A stretch of 64,000 nt of DNA, from NCBI GenBank assembly GCA_007570785.1, contig ML660211.1:479352-543351 (forward strand), read 5' to 3'. Below the pieces are notes generated by a model. That model saw only the letters and a list, made by a program, of their open reading frames with translations. It was not told the DNA's origin and searched no databases. The position numbers and the translations under genes are program-made. Shown here in pieces: positions 10,255-20,892 of this stretch. Position 1 is the stretch's first letter. Every line of letters starts with the position of its first letter. Source of the stretch: Antilocapra americana (taxonomy: Eukaryota; Chordata; Mammalia; Artiodactyla; Antilocapridae).

Positions 10255-10433
10255 CTCAAAGTAGAACTACCCTACAAATGCACCAATTTCACTACTGGGG
10301 TATAACTCTGAAGAAAACGAAAACACTAATTCAAAAGATACATGCACCCCAATGTTCAAAGTAGCATTATTTATAATAGCTAAGATATGGAACAAACCTA
10401 TGTGTCTATCAAGACATGACTGAAAAAGATGTG

Positions 10434-10435
<2 letters not shown>

Positions 10436-10479
<44 letters not shown>
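10436..10479 (+). repeat. (AC)22 microsatellite inside L1
   Basis: A pure run of 22 AC units at the place where this L1 normally reads a short 'ACATACACACAATGG'-like string, so it looks like expansion of an L1-internal AC tract. The minus-strand ORF 10267-10479 is only Cys-Val repeats read through it. Confidence 0.97.
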
Positions 10480-10481
<2 letters not shown>

Positions 10482-10986
10482 ACACATACATACATTCAGC
10501 CAAGAAAAAAAAAGAATGTAACTTTGCCAGTTGCAACAATGTGTATGGACATAGAGGGTATTATGCTAAGTGAAATAAATCAGGCAGAGTAAGACGAATG
10601 CTGCATGATATCCCTTATATGTGGAATCTAAAAAATGAAACCAATGAATGTACATAACAAAGCAGAAAGGTAGATATAGAAAACAAACTAGTGATTACCA
10701 GTGGAGAGAGGAAATGGAGATGGGGCAGGACAGGAGTATGAGATTCAGAGATACAAACCACCACATCTAAAATAAATAATCATTAAGGATATATTATACA
10801 GCACAGGGAAATATAGGCATTATTTGGTAATAAATTCAAATGGACTGTATAAAAATATCGAATCATTATGTTGTGCACCTGAAACTAATATAACACAGTA
10901 AACTGTGTACTTCAAAATTTTTTTAAATACTTAAAATCAGAAAATAAGTAGCAAATATTTCTGTGGTTTTTTTTTTGTAAAGTAGT

Positions 10987-11112
10987 CCTGGAGAAGGAAA
11001 TGGCAACCCATTCCAGTATTCTTGCCTGGAGAATTCCATGGACAAAGGAGCCTGGCAGGCTGCAGTCCATGGGGTGGCAAAGAGTCAGATACAACTGAGG
11101 GACTATCACTCA
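10987..11112 (+). mobile_element. Bov-A SINE, 5' truncated
   Basis: Starts in the body ('TCCTGGAGAAGGAAATGGCA') and runs to the 3' end ('CAAAGAGTCAGATACAACTG'). The tRNA-like head is absent. It lies directly downstream of the older L1 tail. Confidence 0.93.
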
Positions 11113-13076
11113 TCCAGTCTAAAGGTATATAGTCATATATTCAAGGCTACACAACTACCTATGTGAAATATCTAATAGAGCCTTTGAGTTACTTTGATGA
11201 CTGTTGATACATTTTTAAATAAATGATGAGCATGTACTAACATTTACTTTTTACTGTATAACTGAGGCCCTGATCAAAATCTTTCATAAAATATCTTTAA
11301 AAGCCAGATATGTCCTCAAAAATGCTTAAATTTTGTATGCAAAGATAATTCCAAATGTCTATAAAAAGAGACTATTTGAAAATTGGCAAAGAGAAATGAA
11401 CAGAGCTGCAGAATGTATTCATTTTCTAACTGCCATTGTGTGTCACGGATTGTGTGCTTTCAAAAATTTTCCTGACTTGCCAGGACTTTCAGATATGTTT
11501 GTTGGGGCTTGGAAAGGAAGCCAACCACATTCCCCATCCTTGGCACAGACATCAAGAAAGTTTTAAGAAATATATTTCCATCTACTGTATACATTTCAAG
11601 TTTCAGCAATAGCAATTTCAAGGAGAAACAACTTTACATTAAAGTAACTGATATTTTATAAGTATTTGCATTTCAGTATCATTTCCTTTTAAGAAATTGC
11701 ATTTCCTTTTTTGCAAGCATACTTGATAGTGAAATATTATTTATTAACCCTTCTGTTTTGTATTCAAATCATATCATTAAATTATATTTTCTGGGTTCAA
11801 ATATTGCATGTAAAAAAGCATGTTGCATGGTTCATATGGCATATGAAAGCAGCTGTTGTGCTGGAATTACTAATGAATTGCATCATTAATGGATAAAATA
11901 TAAATAATTTTAATGTTTCACAATAACATTTTCTTATTAAGAAAATCACCAAAATGACTCAGTGATTCTGCAAAAATTCAGAAAATTCAAAGGACTAGTA
12001 ATAAAATAATATTAAATTAAATTAACCACATAAAATATAGGATTAAATGTTATAAATAATATATATACAATTTTAAAATATAAAATTAATTAACAATTTA
12101 ATCACTTTCCCTGTTTGGGATGAGTTATGAGCTATGAAATAAAGTATATAGATGACCAAAATCTATGATTCTTGGAGTGTTAAAATCTGCCTAACATTCT
12201 TTTTCAATTAAAGATAAAATGAATTGCATAAGAGAGCTCTGGAGAAGGTCAAAATCATACATTTTGAAGAACTAAAACTAATTTTAACTTAGAGTGATAT
12301 TATCACCAGCTGGATATTCAAATCTGTATTTCACATAGACATTTAGATTTTCGTTTCTAGTTAAGCTTAGATATTCGTCCATTACCTTTAGTAGGCAGGG
12401 TCAAATCCATTAACTTGGCCAACTCACATAAAAACTGCCAAGACTGAATTTTTCTGTATCTTAACATTTTTAATGCAATAATGTATAAAATAGTCCACTA
12501 AGGAATAATCTATGCCTTTCTATTTTATCAATAAGAATGGAATTTTATAATTTATGTTTTATTGCTGAAAATAGAGAGACAGTCAGTAGTAATTTAACAA
12601 GGCTCTATCTTCTTAATCTATCATGTACCGATTTATCTATTACCTATCCTTACATTTTCTAGCTTATGTGAATATTTCTGGTAGATAGCTTTTAACTGTC
12701 AACAACATCCAGAATTGCTTCTTTTGAAAACAGTATCTTCACTCAAGGGCATGTGCCCTTCTCACGGTGGCCTGTATCCAATGACTGATCTCTGTGGGTT
12801 AGAAATTCCTTGCCTCCTTTCCCCAGTTTCAGACAACTTTGTAGGATCATCTCCACTTCAGAGTTCCTTACAGAAACCTTCACTAGAAATTTTATCTCAC
12901 AGATCCCAGGGAATTCTAACCTGCAACAGGAGCCACAATTCTTCAGTGTAGTGTCAAGTCTAGATCATAGTAATTCTAGAACATAAAATTAGGTTCTCAA
13001 TGCTGTTTGCAAGTAATGGATTAAGAGTTCACCTACACACCTGAGAGCAAACACACTAGTACATGATTTCTATTAG

Positions 13077-13078
<2 letters not shown>
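11113..13078. other. Unassigned AT-rich DNA
   Basis: About 2 kb without a recognised repeat. ORFs 11333-11566 and 12715-12951 (plus) are short and unrecognised. 12660-12960 has higher GC and may be an old repeat I cannot name. Confidence 0.45.

Positions 13079-13133
<55 letters not shown>
13079..13133 (+). repeat. (GT)27 microsatellite at an L1 edge
   Basis: 55 bases of pure GT, the longest dinucleotide run in the window. It directly abuts the inverted half of an L1, at the position corresponding to that L1's internal AC tract. The ORF 13077-13367 (MCVCVCV...) is an artefact of reading through it. Confidence 0.97.
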
Positions 13134-13134
<1 letters not shown>

Positions 13135-13665
13135 ATGATGCTGGGTACACATTTAAAAGCCACCTAGGTTGCTTCCATGTCCTGGCTACTATAAATAGTG
13201 CTGTAACGAACATTAGGGTACATGTGTCTTTTAAAATTATGGCTTTCTCAGGGTATATATCCAGGAGTCAGGTTGCTGGATCATGTGGTAGTTTCATTCC
13301 TTATTTCCTGAGGAATCCCCATACTGTTCTCCATGGTAACTGTATCAATTTATATTCCCACCAATAGAGGGTTTCATTTTCTCCACACCTTCTCCAGCAT
13401 TTATTGTTTATAGATTTTTTGATGATGCCATTCTGACTGATGTGAGGCATGCCTCATTGTAGTTTTGATTTGCATTTATGCACCACTAAGTATAAACCAG
13501 ATAGCTAGTAGGAAGCTGCTGTATAACATGGGGAGTTCAGCTTCCAAGGGTAGAATTGTGGGGAGTGGAGGGCGGCTCAAAAGGGAGGGATATATATATA
13601 TACTTGTACTTAATTCACAGCAGAAACTAATGTAACATTGTAAAGCATTTATTCTCCAATTTTTA
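13079..13665 (+). mobile_element. L1 insertion with 5' inversion
   Basis: 13134-13485 is antisense L1 ORF2 C-terminal sequence ('GGTTGCTTCCATGTCCTGGC', 'TTCTCCACACCTTCTCCAGC'). 13486-13665 is sense L1 3' UTR ending 'AACATTGTAAAGCATTTATT' and a short A-rich tail. The inverted part comes from upstream of the sense part, as twin priming predicts. The outer edge of the inversion is the GT tract, suggesting priming on the L1 AC tract. No target-site duplication was found by eye. Confidence 0.85.
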
Positions 13666-14884
13666 AAAAAGTCACCGAAACTGTTAAAGAAAACAAACCA
13701 GATTGTTAGGCAATACTGCAGAGAGAGACACTATATTTTCTCCTGAATAGCAGTGAAATTACTGCCATAAAATGGAAAATGTCTTGACGTTGTGATCAAT
13801 TTTCTAAGTGTGAATGTACAGTTTTCTTCTTTTAAACATATGCCACCACGATCAGGTTGATCCTTTGAATAAGCACTTGAAAATGGCCTCATGACATGTA
13901 AGCATCCTTTAGAGAGAAAGGTAAATTTGTATTTTAGAAACTTTATTTTGCAACTTTTCTCTGAGCACTCAAAATACTATTTGGCTGAGTCATTAAAGTG
14001 GTGGCAAGTTTTGATTATTCTAAAAAGATGCTTTTCTTTCCAGCTACATAAAGAATTTGCCAACTAAAGTACATTCTCATTTACAAACTTGAGAGCATTT
14101 CTAGTTAGTACCTAAGAATGCCTCTGACTAGATAATTTCAAATTTTATACTACAAGTGCTGCAGATATTATTATTGGCTAACATAAATCCAACTTATTTT
14201 CAATGAGTTAAATGTATGTTTTATATAAATAGCAAATATGTTCTTAAACTCTGGGAAACATCTATGAGGATCTTAATGCTTTCCAAGCCATGCTAGATGC
14301 CAAGGATATAAAGATAAACAGGAAGCAGGACCTGCCTTGAATAATCTCATCAGTCCAGTATGTGAAATTTAACCAACTGCATACTGAGAATGAGCAGGGC
14401 TTTTCTGCTTCATATTTCTTTCTCCTCTAGAGTCAAACACAAATCAGATAACAGATAGGTAGAGACACTCTTTTAGCATAAACATTGTACTAAAGATGAT
14501 CAGAGGATTGTTAAACTGGGTAGTATAAGAAGCCTCATTATCTTCATGATAACACAGCCTAAGAGCAAATTTATGCAAAGATTCATTTTTCTTTCCTCCT
14601 CTCCACCAAAAAATTGAGAGAGTTGACTTTTAAGTGATTCAGTCAATATAAGAAAAGGTACGGTGCCTGTGACTAATGGTAAAAATAGAGATGAATGAAC
14701 CCAGGAGAGAGGAGGAATAGATGGATGGTTCAAGAGGAAGAATATGCTCTGGGATTCTCCATCTTGTGTTCATAGAAAATGATAAAGAACTGAAGTCCTC
14801 ACTAGGGAGGAAAATTGGTGGCAATGATGATAGCAGAAAAGGGAAGATTAATCACTATTGATTAGTTCAGCATTCTCATTGTTG
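13666..14884. other. Unassigned DNA with a possible MIR/L2-age repeat
   Basis: About 14285-14375 ('CCATGCTAGATGCCAAGGAT', then an 'AGCAGGACCTGCC' block) resembles an ancient dispersed mammalian repeat; assignment is weak. The overlapping minus-strand ORFs 14500-14733 and 14639-14824 have no family signature. Confidence 0.4.
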
Positions 14885-15090
14885 TATAGTGGCTAAGTCA
14901 CGTTTGATCTTTGCCACCCCATGGACTGCAGCATGCCAGGCTCCTCTGCCCATGGGATTTCTCAGGCAAGAATATTGAAATGGGTTGCCATATCCTTCTC
15001 CAGGAGATCATCTCGACCCAAAGACTGAACCCCTTTCTCCTGTTTGGCAGACGGGTTCTTTACCACTGAGCCTATTCGCAGTGTCCCTTT
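14885..15090 (-). mobile_element. Bov-tA SINE, diverged
   Basis: Reverse orientation: 'TTTGCCACCCCATGGACTGC', 'GGCTCCTCTGCCCATGGGAT', 'GGGTTGCCATATCCTTCTCC', ending in a degenerate tRNA-like head (about 15050-15090). Many substitutions. Confidence 0.93.
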
Positions 15091-15620
15091 AAAGGATCTT
15101 AATGTATATTTCAAATTGAAACTAACTTTTTTCCTTCACATTCTTCCAGATTCTGTGGATTTTATCTACCAGAAAGTCTATCTGGGGCACTACATGTACA
15201 CCCTGTGACCATAATGGCTTAATTATGGTGTCATAAAAAAATTCTTTAAGTTTTATCTGGTTAATATGAGGTGATAAGAGAGCACATTAGAAGCCAATAA
15301 ATCCAGCCAGAAGGTGTTAACCAGGACATTAGAAGGGAAGAAAAAATGCAACTGGGTTTTCAAAGAGGACTGGCTGTTTTCTAATTGAACAAGGTAATAC
15401 AAGCACATCTCAGTCAGAAGTGCAGGCGTCAGCAAGACAGGTCAGAGAGTGTTTTTCAGAAACATTAACTGTCAGGACTGTAAGGAGACTCAGTATTATA
15501 AAATATGTAAAGAAGAACTGGAATAAATTTGAGATAATACTTAATGTAACTCCAGGAAATAACCATGGGAAATGTTATGTTTTCTTTTAACTGTTTTGCT
15601 CTTGGTTATAATACCTTTTG
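15091..15620. other. Unassigned DNA
   Basis: No recognised repeat. The 60-codon minus-strand ORF at 15253-15435 has no family signature. Confidence 0.5.
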
Positions 15621-15827
15621 GTCTTCCCAAGTGGCTCAGCGGTAAATAATCCACCTCCCAAACAGAAGACAAGGGTTTGATCCCTGGGTCTAGAAGATCT
15701 CCTGATGGAGGAAATGGCAACCCACTCCAGTGTGTTCTTGCCTAGGGAATCCCATGGACAGAGGAGACTGGCGGGCTACAGTCCACGATGTTGCAAGAAG
15801 TCAGACACAACTAAGTGACTAAACTGT
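15621..15827 (+). mobile_element. Bov-tA SINE, full length
   Basis: Head with an A-box region (GTGGCTCAGCGGTAAA) and a near-consensus B box (GGTTTGATCCC), then body 'GGAGGAAATGGCAACCCACT' and a 3' end 'AGTCAGACACAACTAAGTGA'. A few indels. Confidence 0.95.
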
Positions 15828-16145
15828 TCTTAACACAGTATCTTTCATGTTTCCATTTCTTGCTTTTGTTGGATGGGATGACATTTTTATTATTATGCAA
15901 AATAAATTAGTAACAAAAATCCCACAGTGAGAAAGAGGAAAGTGGGAGAAATCATGCACTCTACGTTTAGTTCCAGACCTAAATGCCCAACAGTCCACTT
16001 GATGTACCTTCTTAAGCATCTTAAAGTCAATATGTGTAAACCAAAATTATGGTCTTTCTCCCCTAGATTTGTTCCTTTTCAGCATATCCTTTCAGTGAGT
16101 AATCATATCATTCATTCACAAACTTGTTTGAAATACTTGTTTCCC
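15828..16145. other. Unassigned DNA
   Basis: No recognised repeat; short ORFs on both strands (15819-16019, 15927-16166) are unremarkable. Confidence 0.5.
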
Positions 16146-16380
16146 TTTTTTTTTTTAATTGATTGATTTTTTTTCTTTACATTATTGTGTTGATTTTGCC
16201 ATGCAATGTCATGAATCCACCATGGGTATACATGTGTTCCCCTTCCAGACCCCCCCTCCCACCTCCCTCCCAATTCCATCCCTCTGGGTCATCCTGGGGC
16301 ACCAGCCCTGAGGACCCTGTATCTTGCATCAGACCTGGGCCTGCGATTCATTTCACATATGATAATTTACATAAAACATC
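16146..16380 (-). mobile_element. Young ruminant L1, 3' UTR only
   Basis: Antisense copy beginning with a T-rich tail (16146-16175) and then the reverse complement of the L1 3' UTR: 'CACCATGGGTATACATGTGT', a C-rich block at 16249-16272, and 'CATTTCACATATGATAATTT'. Strongly 5' truncated. The same 3' UTR occurs in sense at 24500-24740. The plus-strand ORF 16163-16531 is antisense noise. Confidence 0.9.
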
Positions 16381-16589
16381 AAGTATTATCCGTTTTCCTT
16401 CTCCATCACAAGCTCATGAGTGTGTTTTCCCTCTGTGTCCTTCTGTCCCTCATCTCACCCTCGTTTTGCACCTCCTCCCTCGTATGTGGACCTGCAATAA
16501 AGCATGCTTTCACTTCCACTTCCTAGTGTGAAAAACAAAACCAAAATCTAACCAAGCTGATAACAGAGGCAGTAAAAGTTAATGTATGT

Positions 16590-17405
16590 ATTAGTTGCCT
16601 TTGGCTACTTATGAAATAATGGAAAATATATATTGCTACTTGTCCCCATTGTTCTAATATTTAGTCTTTGAACCTGGTTTCTGACACAGAGATCTTGTAG
16701 TTTTCTCAGTGATAGGAATATCCTTGGTTCTAGTAAGGCAACTCTTGTTCAGTTCTGAGTGGGGCCTGATAATGATCAAAAGTTTTCAGCCCCACCTCCT
16801 CTTCTCCAGAGAGGGTCTGGAAATGGAGTCAGTAACTAGTCATATGTACGTGATGAAGCACCCATAATAATCCCAACAGTGTGGGGTTTGGAACTTTCAT
16901 GTTGGTGAATACATTCAGGATTCCAGAAGGGTGGCACTACCCAACTCGATGAGAACAGAAGTGCCTAAACTCTGGACCTTTCCAGACCTAGTGCTATTCA
17001 TTCATCCAGGCAGGGTCACCAGTATATTTTATCTTTATTCATTCATTTGAGCAGTCACCTGTGTCTTCTATCATGTCTTTTATTACATAATAAACTGGTA
17101 AACATAAGTAAACATTTATGTTTGAGTTCTGTGCACTCTTCTAGAAAACAACTGAATCCAAGGAAGGAATTATGGGACCTTCTGATTTGCAGCCGCATTG
17201 GATAGAAGTTATGAATTACTGTGACCTACCACTTGGAATGGTGTCTGAGGCAGGGAACACTTTTATGAGACTGAGCCCTTAACCTCCATGTGCACTAGCC
17301 CTGTTATTGTCAGAATAGAACTGAGTTGTAGGACACCTAGCTGGTGTCACAGAAAAGTGCTTGCTGTGGTGGAAAAACCCATATATCTGGTGTCAGAAGT
17401 ATTGT
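16590..17405 (+). mobile_element. Old endogenous-retrovirus LTR (family not assigned)
   Basis: Features recalled from mammalian ERV LTRs: 'GGGTTTGGAACTTTCATGTT', a polyadenylation signal in 'ACATAATAAACTGGTAAAC' (about 17085-17105), 'GACTGAGCCCTTAACCTCCA', 'TTGTAGGACACCTAGCTGGT', and the end 'TATCTGGTGTCAGAAGTATT'. No internal retroviral sequence is attached, so it is a solo LTR or fragment. A class III (ERVL-type) origin is likely but not proven. Confidence 0.6.
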
Positions 17406-17439
17406 CTCTATGAGTAAATGAGGAGCATAGTGGTTTTCT

Positions 17440-17745
17440 CTAGGGGCTGTCTTAACCTGTCTTAACAACCTTCCACAAACTTAGTGGCTGGCAACAATAA
17501 AATGTATTTTATAGTTTCAAAGTGGACTAAAATCAAAGTGTCAGCAGGCTGAGTTTCTTTCTGGACTCTCCAGGTAGGGGAGAACCTGTTCCCTTGCCTT
17601 TCCTTCTTCTAAACATGACCTGTGATTCACCTCCTTCCTCTTCTTCAAAGCCAGTGATGGCCAGCAAAGACTTCCTTGTGCTGCACCAGCCTGGCTGACC
17701 CTCTGCCTTCCTCTTACATAGTACATGATCTTTGTTTTTACATTG
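17440..17745 (-). mobile_element. MLT1-like MaLR LTR fragment
   Basis: Reads as the reverse complement of an MLT1-type LTR end: degenerate 'CCACAAACTTAGTGGCTGGC', 'AAATGTATTTTATAGTTTCA' and 'AAAATCAAAGTGTCAGCAGG'. Strongly diverged, no internal part. It lies next to, and opposite in direction from, the LTR at 16590-17405, so the two are separate insertions. Confidence 0.55.
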
Positions 17746-18595
17746 CTCCTATAATCCAGAATATTCTCTCTGTTTGAAGGTCAGCTGATCGCAATCTCAA
17801 TTCTATCTACTATCTTAATTCTCATTTGCCATATCACATACCATAGTCAATAACCACAAGGATTAGAAAGTGAACAGCTCTGGTGGTGAATAGTGGTTGC
17901 ATGGTGGTGATGATTATTCTGCATACCACAGTACCCATTTGCATAGCTTATTGTAATCTCAGGTTGTTATTTCATTAAGATAATATTTTATAAGTTATAA
18001 ATACAATAACGCTGGTAAATATGGCATATTAAATACTGTACCTGGTCCTTCTCTAAATATCACTGAAATAATAGAGAAAAAATTCAACAAAACAATAAAC
18101 AACAACCAAAAAAGCAGTAATAATAGAAGGTTTAAAGTTGGAAAGACACTATGGTTGGCAGATAACTGATTTGGCAATTAGAACAAGAGAAAAACCTGAA
18201 GATGCAGGAGAAGCAGCATGAAGAATAAGAATATTTGTGTCACAAAACTGAGCAATGTCTCAGGAATCAGAATCAACAAACGTCAATGAAAGCAATTTTT
18301 CATTCTGTTAAATTCAATACTATATAATTTTAAAAGTCAAAAATGAAATGACTAAATCAAGATAAAATTTTATTTCTCTTTTATGAAAAAAAAAGAAAGA
18401 GGTAAGCAGCTCAGATCCTATGCAGTGCTGTTACACTTTCTGACTCCAAGTTTCTTATCATCATCCCATTGCCTTGCTGCTATCCTCAGGTCTCCCTCAT
18501 GAACGAAGACGACATGGGCATCTCAGCCATCATATACTCATCACAGGTTACAAAACTGAAGAACAAAGACATGGCAAAAAGACAGTTTACTGGCA
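17746..18595. other. Unassigned DNA
   Basis: No clear repeat. The minus-strand ORF 17995-18177 is Leu/Phe-rich low-complexity translation of AT-rich DNA. Confidence 0.45.
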
Positions 18596-18815
18596 GTGCT
18601 AAATCACTTCAGTTGTGTCCAACTCTTTGGTGACCCCATGAATTGTAAACTGCCAGGAGCCTCTGTCCATGGGATTCTCCAGGCAATAATACTGGGGTGG
18701 GTTGCCATGCCCTCCTCCAGGGGATCTTCCTGACCCAGGGATCAAACCGATATCTCTTATATCTCTTGCATTGGCAGGCAGGTTCTTTGCTACTAATATC
18801 CCCTGGGAAGCCCTA
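18596..18815 (-). mobile_element. Bov-tA SINE, full length
   Basis: Reverse orientation: 'ACTTCAGTTGTGTCCAACTC' at the left, 'GGGTTGCCATGCCCTCCTCC' in the body, reversed B box (GGGATCAAACC) near 18739, and head 'CCCCTGGGAAGCCC' at the right. Confidence 0.95.
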
Positions 18816-19011
18816 ATCTAGTAGAGTCAGCAATTTTGAAGCAAATGTCTTAAAGAATTCCACATACATCCTCCTGCCTCTCACTGGTAAGAATATAGGT
18901 AGAAAACACTTCCAAAGGAAATACATTAGCTTTTCAAGGAAAATCAGAAAAATGCAATTTTTATTCAAAAACTCAATTAAGTTCAGTTTATGAATTTGTA
19001 GCAGGATATTT

Positions 19012-19228
19012 GGGCTTCCCTGGTGGCTCAGTGGTAAAGAATACGCCTGCCATTGAAGGAGATGCAGGTTTGATTCCTGGGCCAGGAAGATCCCCTGGAA
19101 GAGAAAATGGCAACCACTCCAGCGTTCTTGCCTGGGACATCCCATGGACGGAGGAGACTAGCATACAACAGTCCACGGGGTCACAAAGAGTCAGACATGA
19201 CTGAGTGACTAAACAACAACAATAACAA
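19012..19228 (+). mobile_element. Bov-tA SINE, full length
   Basis: Near-consensus head 'GGGCTTCCCTGGTGGCTCAG' with A box and B box (GGTTTGATTCC), body 'GGAAGATCCCCTGGAAGAGA', 3' end 'CAAAGAGTCAGACATGACTG', and a CAA-rich tail (ACAACAACAATAACAA). The ORFs on both strands here are SINE translations. Confidence 0.96.
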
Positions 19229-20588
19229 AGTAGTATATTAGCAGTCACTGACACAGAGATGTGGGGGAAAAATACAAAATGGAAGGGTCAAAGCTGTGAA
19301 TAAGAACCACTTGAACTCCAGATTCCTTCCGTTACCTCGTAGGGCATACAGCTTCTCCTTCTTCCTATGATAGAACTTCAAAAGTTTATGCTAGGAAGAG
19401 TTTGAAAATAAAATTTTGTATTCATAACATAGACACCAGTGGGAGATGAGAACCATTGTGTGCTATCACTCTAAAATCATCAGGATTAGGTAAAAGCCTG
19501 TAAACAGAATGGTAAGGCCTTTTCCTTAATTCTGCCTTCCTTACCAGGAGAAATGGCCAGCTCACAAAGAAAGCCTACAGATAGTGACATTAAAATTTGC
19601 TCCCTAAAGAGATGTCCCCACCCCTACATTATCTACTTATCAGAATCAATGACTAACAAGATCTTTCCAAATAACCAGGGTTCAGAATGAGCCATTTTGC
19701 TCATAATATTATCTAATAGCCAGGAATAACCAGACATCAGGGAAAACCCTCTATCAACAAGAGATAAAAATAAATCCCCAAAATAACTTGAGTCAATAAA
19801 GGACATAGTTGAAAAATTCATGAAATTGAGTAGTGTGCTTAAAATAGTAGAAGGTATTACACTCATGAAATATGAACTTAATACGGGTGAGTTCAGAAAT
19901 AAGCAAATGCAAAGGAGAAAAAGAAATTTATGCATACCCACACTCACATATACACACATGATTTTAGTATTAGTGACTTTCATTGAAACTTTATTCTCCA
20001 TCTCTTTCCTCCACAATCCCCATATAGTACTATAAGCATCATTTATTCAGTATCCAGTCAAATCACTTGGCTAATATCTTATCCCAAACCTACCAACATC
20101 TCTTGATTGGACAGCTTCAGTAAAACTGAAGTATATGTACTTTCTTTGGCAAATGGGGAGGAAATTATGGGCTGGAATATTTGAATAAAATCTTATGAAT
20201 AAAATAGCACAGTTGTTTATAAAATTTATTTTTAAAAATATTTAATGAAAAATGAAGAGGTGACAAACATTAAGGAATTACCAGGTCAGAATTTGGGCGA
20301 AAGAACTGAGAAAAGCATGTGATGTATAGAACATGCACTGGAAGTATAGACTTTCCTGTTCTGATAGACTCTTGGGACCAGAATAACAACTTTGAAATTC
20401 CAGGGTGTAAATAGAGACTGATAGGGACCCAGCTCTATCTCAAAAAATACAGAACCCAAAAAATATACAACCTCAGTTTAAGTGTGAAATAGAGATAACT
20501 CTTTGAGCACAGTAGATAAATTTTCCTTGATGCTGAGTATACTGTGGGAGAGGAGAAGGATGATAATATATAATCTAACTATTCATTG
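19229..20588. other. Unassigned AT-rich DNA
   Basis: About 1.4 kb without a recognised repeat. The minus-strand ORF 19633-20016 (127 codons) is Ser/Leu/Phe-rich with a hydrophobic stretch but has no recognisable motif. I would not call it a gene. Confidence 0.45.
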
Positions 20589-20790
20589 GTTGGGGTCTTC
20601 TCTGGTGGTTCAAGCAGTAAAGAATCTGCCTGTGATATAGGAGACCCAGGTTCAATCCCTGGGTTGGGAAGATCCCCTGGAGGAGGAAATGTCAAGCCAC
20701 TCCAGTATTCTTGCTTAGATAATCCCATGTGAAGAGAAGTTTGGTGGGTCACAGTCCATGGGGTCACAAAGAGTCAGACATGACTGATTA
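20589..20790 (+). mobile_element. Bov-tA SINE, full length
   Basis: Head 'GGGGTCTTCTCTGGTGGTTC', B box GGTTCAATCCC (about 20650-20660), body 'GGAAGATCCCCTGGAGGAGG', 3' end 'CAAAGAGTCAGACATGACTG'. Confidence 0.95.
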
Positions 20791-20838
20791 AAATATCATA
20801 ATTGAAATGATAAAATAATTGAACAGATTGATTTTTTT

Positions 20839-20892
20839 TTTGTTCAGTCACTCAACTGTGTCTGGTTCTTTATGATTCCCATGGACTGATGA
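20839..20892 (-). mobile_element. Bov-A SINE 3' fragment
   Basis: About 54 bases of antisense SINE 3' end ('TTCAGTCACTCAACTGTGTC', 'CCCATGGACTG'), preceded by a T run. Only the extreme 3' part is present. Confidence 0.8.

Larger units (their letters stand above)
8425..10930 (+). repeat. Older artiodactyl L1, 3' part, interrupted by a younger L1
   Basis: 8425-9101 is the C-terminal part of L1 ORF2 ('ACTGGACAGCTACATGGAAA', 'GGAAATGCAAACCAAAATCA'). 10255-10930 continues it into the 3' UTR ('TTCACTACTGGGGTATAACT', 'TATGTTGTGCACCTGAAACT'). The two parts join without loss if 9102-10254 is removed. A (CA)n run lies inside it at 10436-10479. The frame is broken by many stops and indels. Confidence 0.93.

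Noticed and set aside
11333..11566. 77-codon ORF as a gene
   Set aside because: Short, no motif, no conserved context; expected by chance in this much sequence.
13077..13367. ORF starting with repeated Cys-Val, and similar ORFs at 1847-2077, 2005-2250 and 10267-10479
   Set aside because: They are translations of GT/CA microsatellites and neighbouring L1 or SINE sequence.
16590..17745. Two LTRs as the ends of one provirus
   Set aside because: They are of different types and opposite orientation, with no retroviral genes between them.
19012..19228. tRNA gene, because of A-box and B-box-like sequences
   Set aside because: The tRNA-like head belongs to a SINE; no cloverleaf is apparent and the rest of the SINE follows. 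The same applies to the other SINE heads.
19633..20016. 127-codon minus-strand ORF with hydrophobic stretch
   Set aside because: Ser/Leu/Phe-rich translation of AT-rich DNA with no recognised domain or regulatory context.
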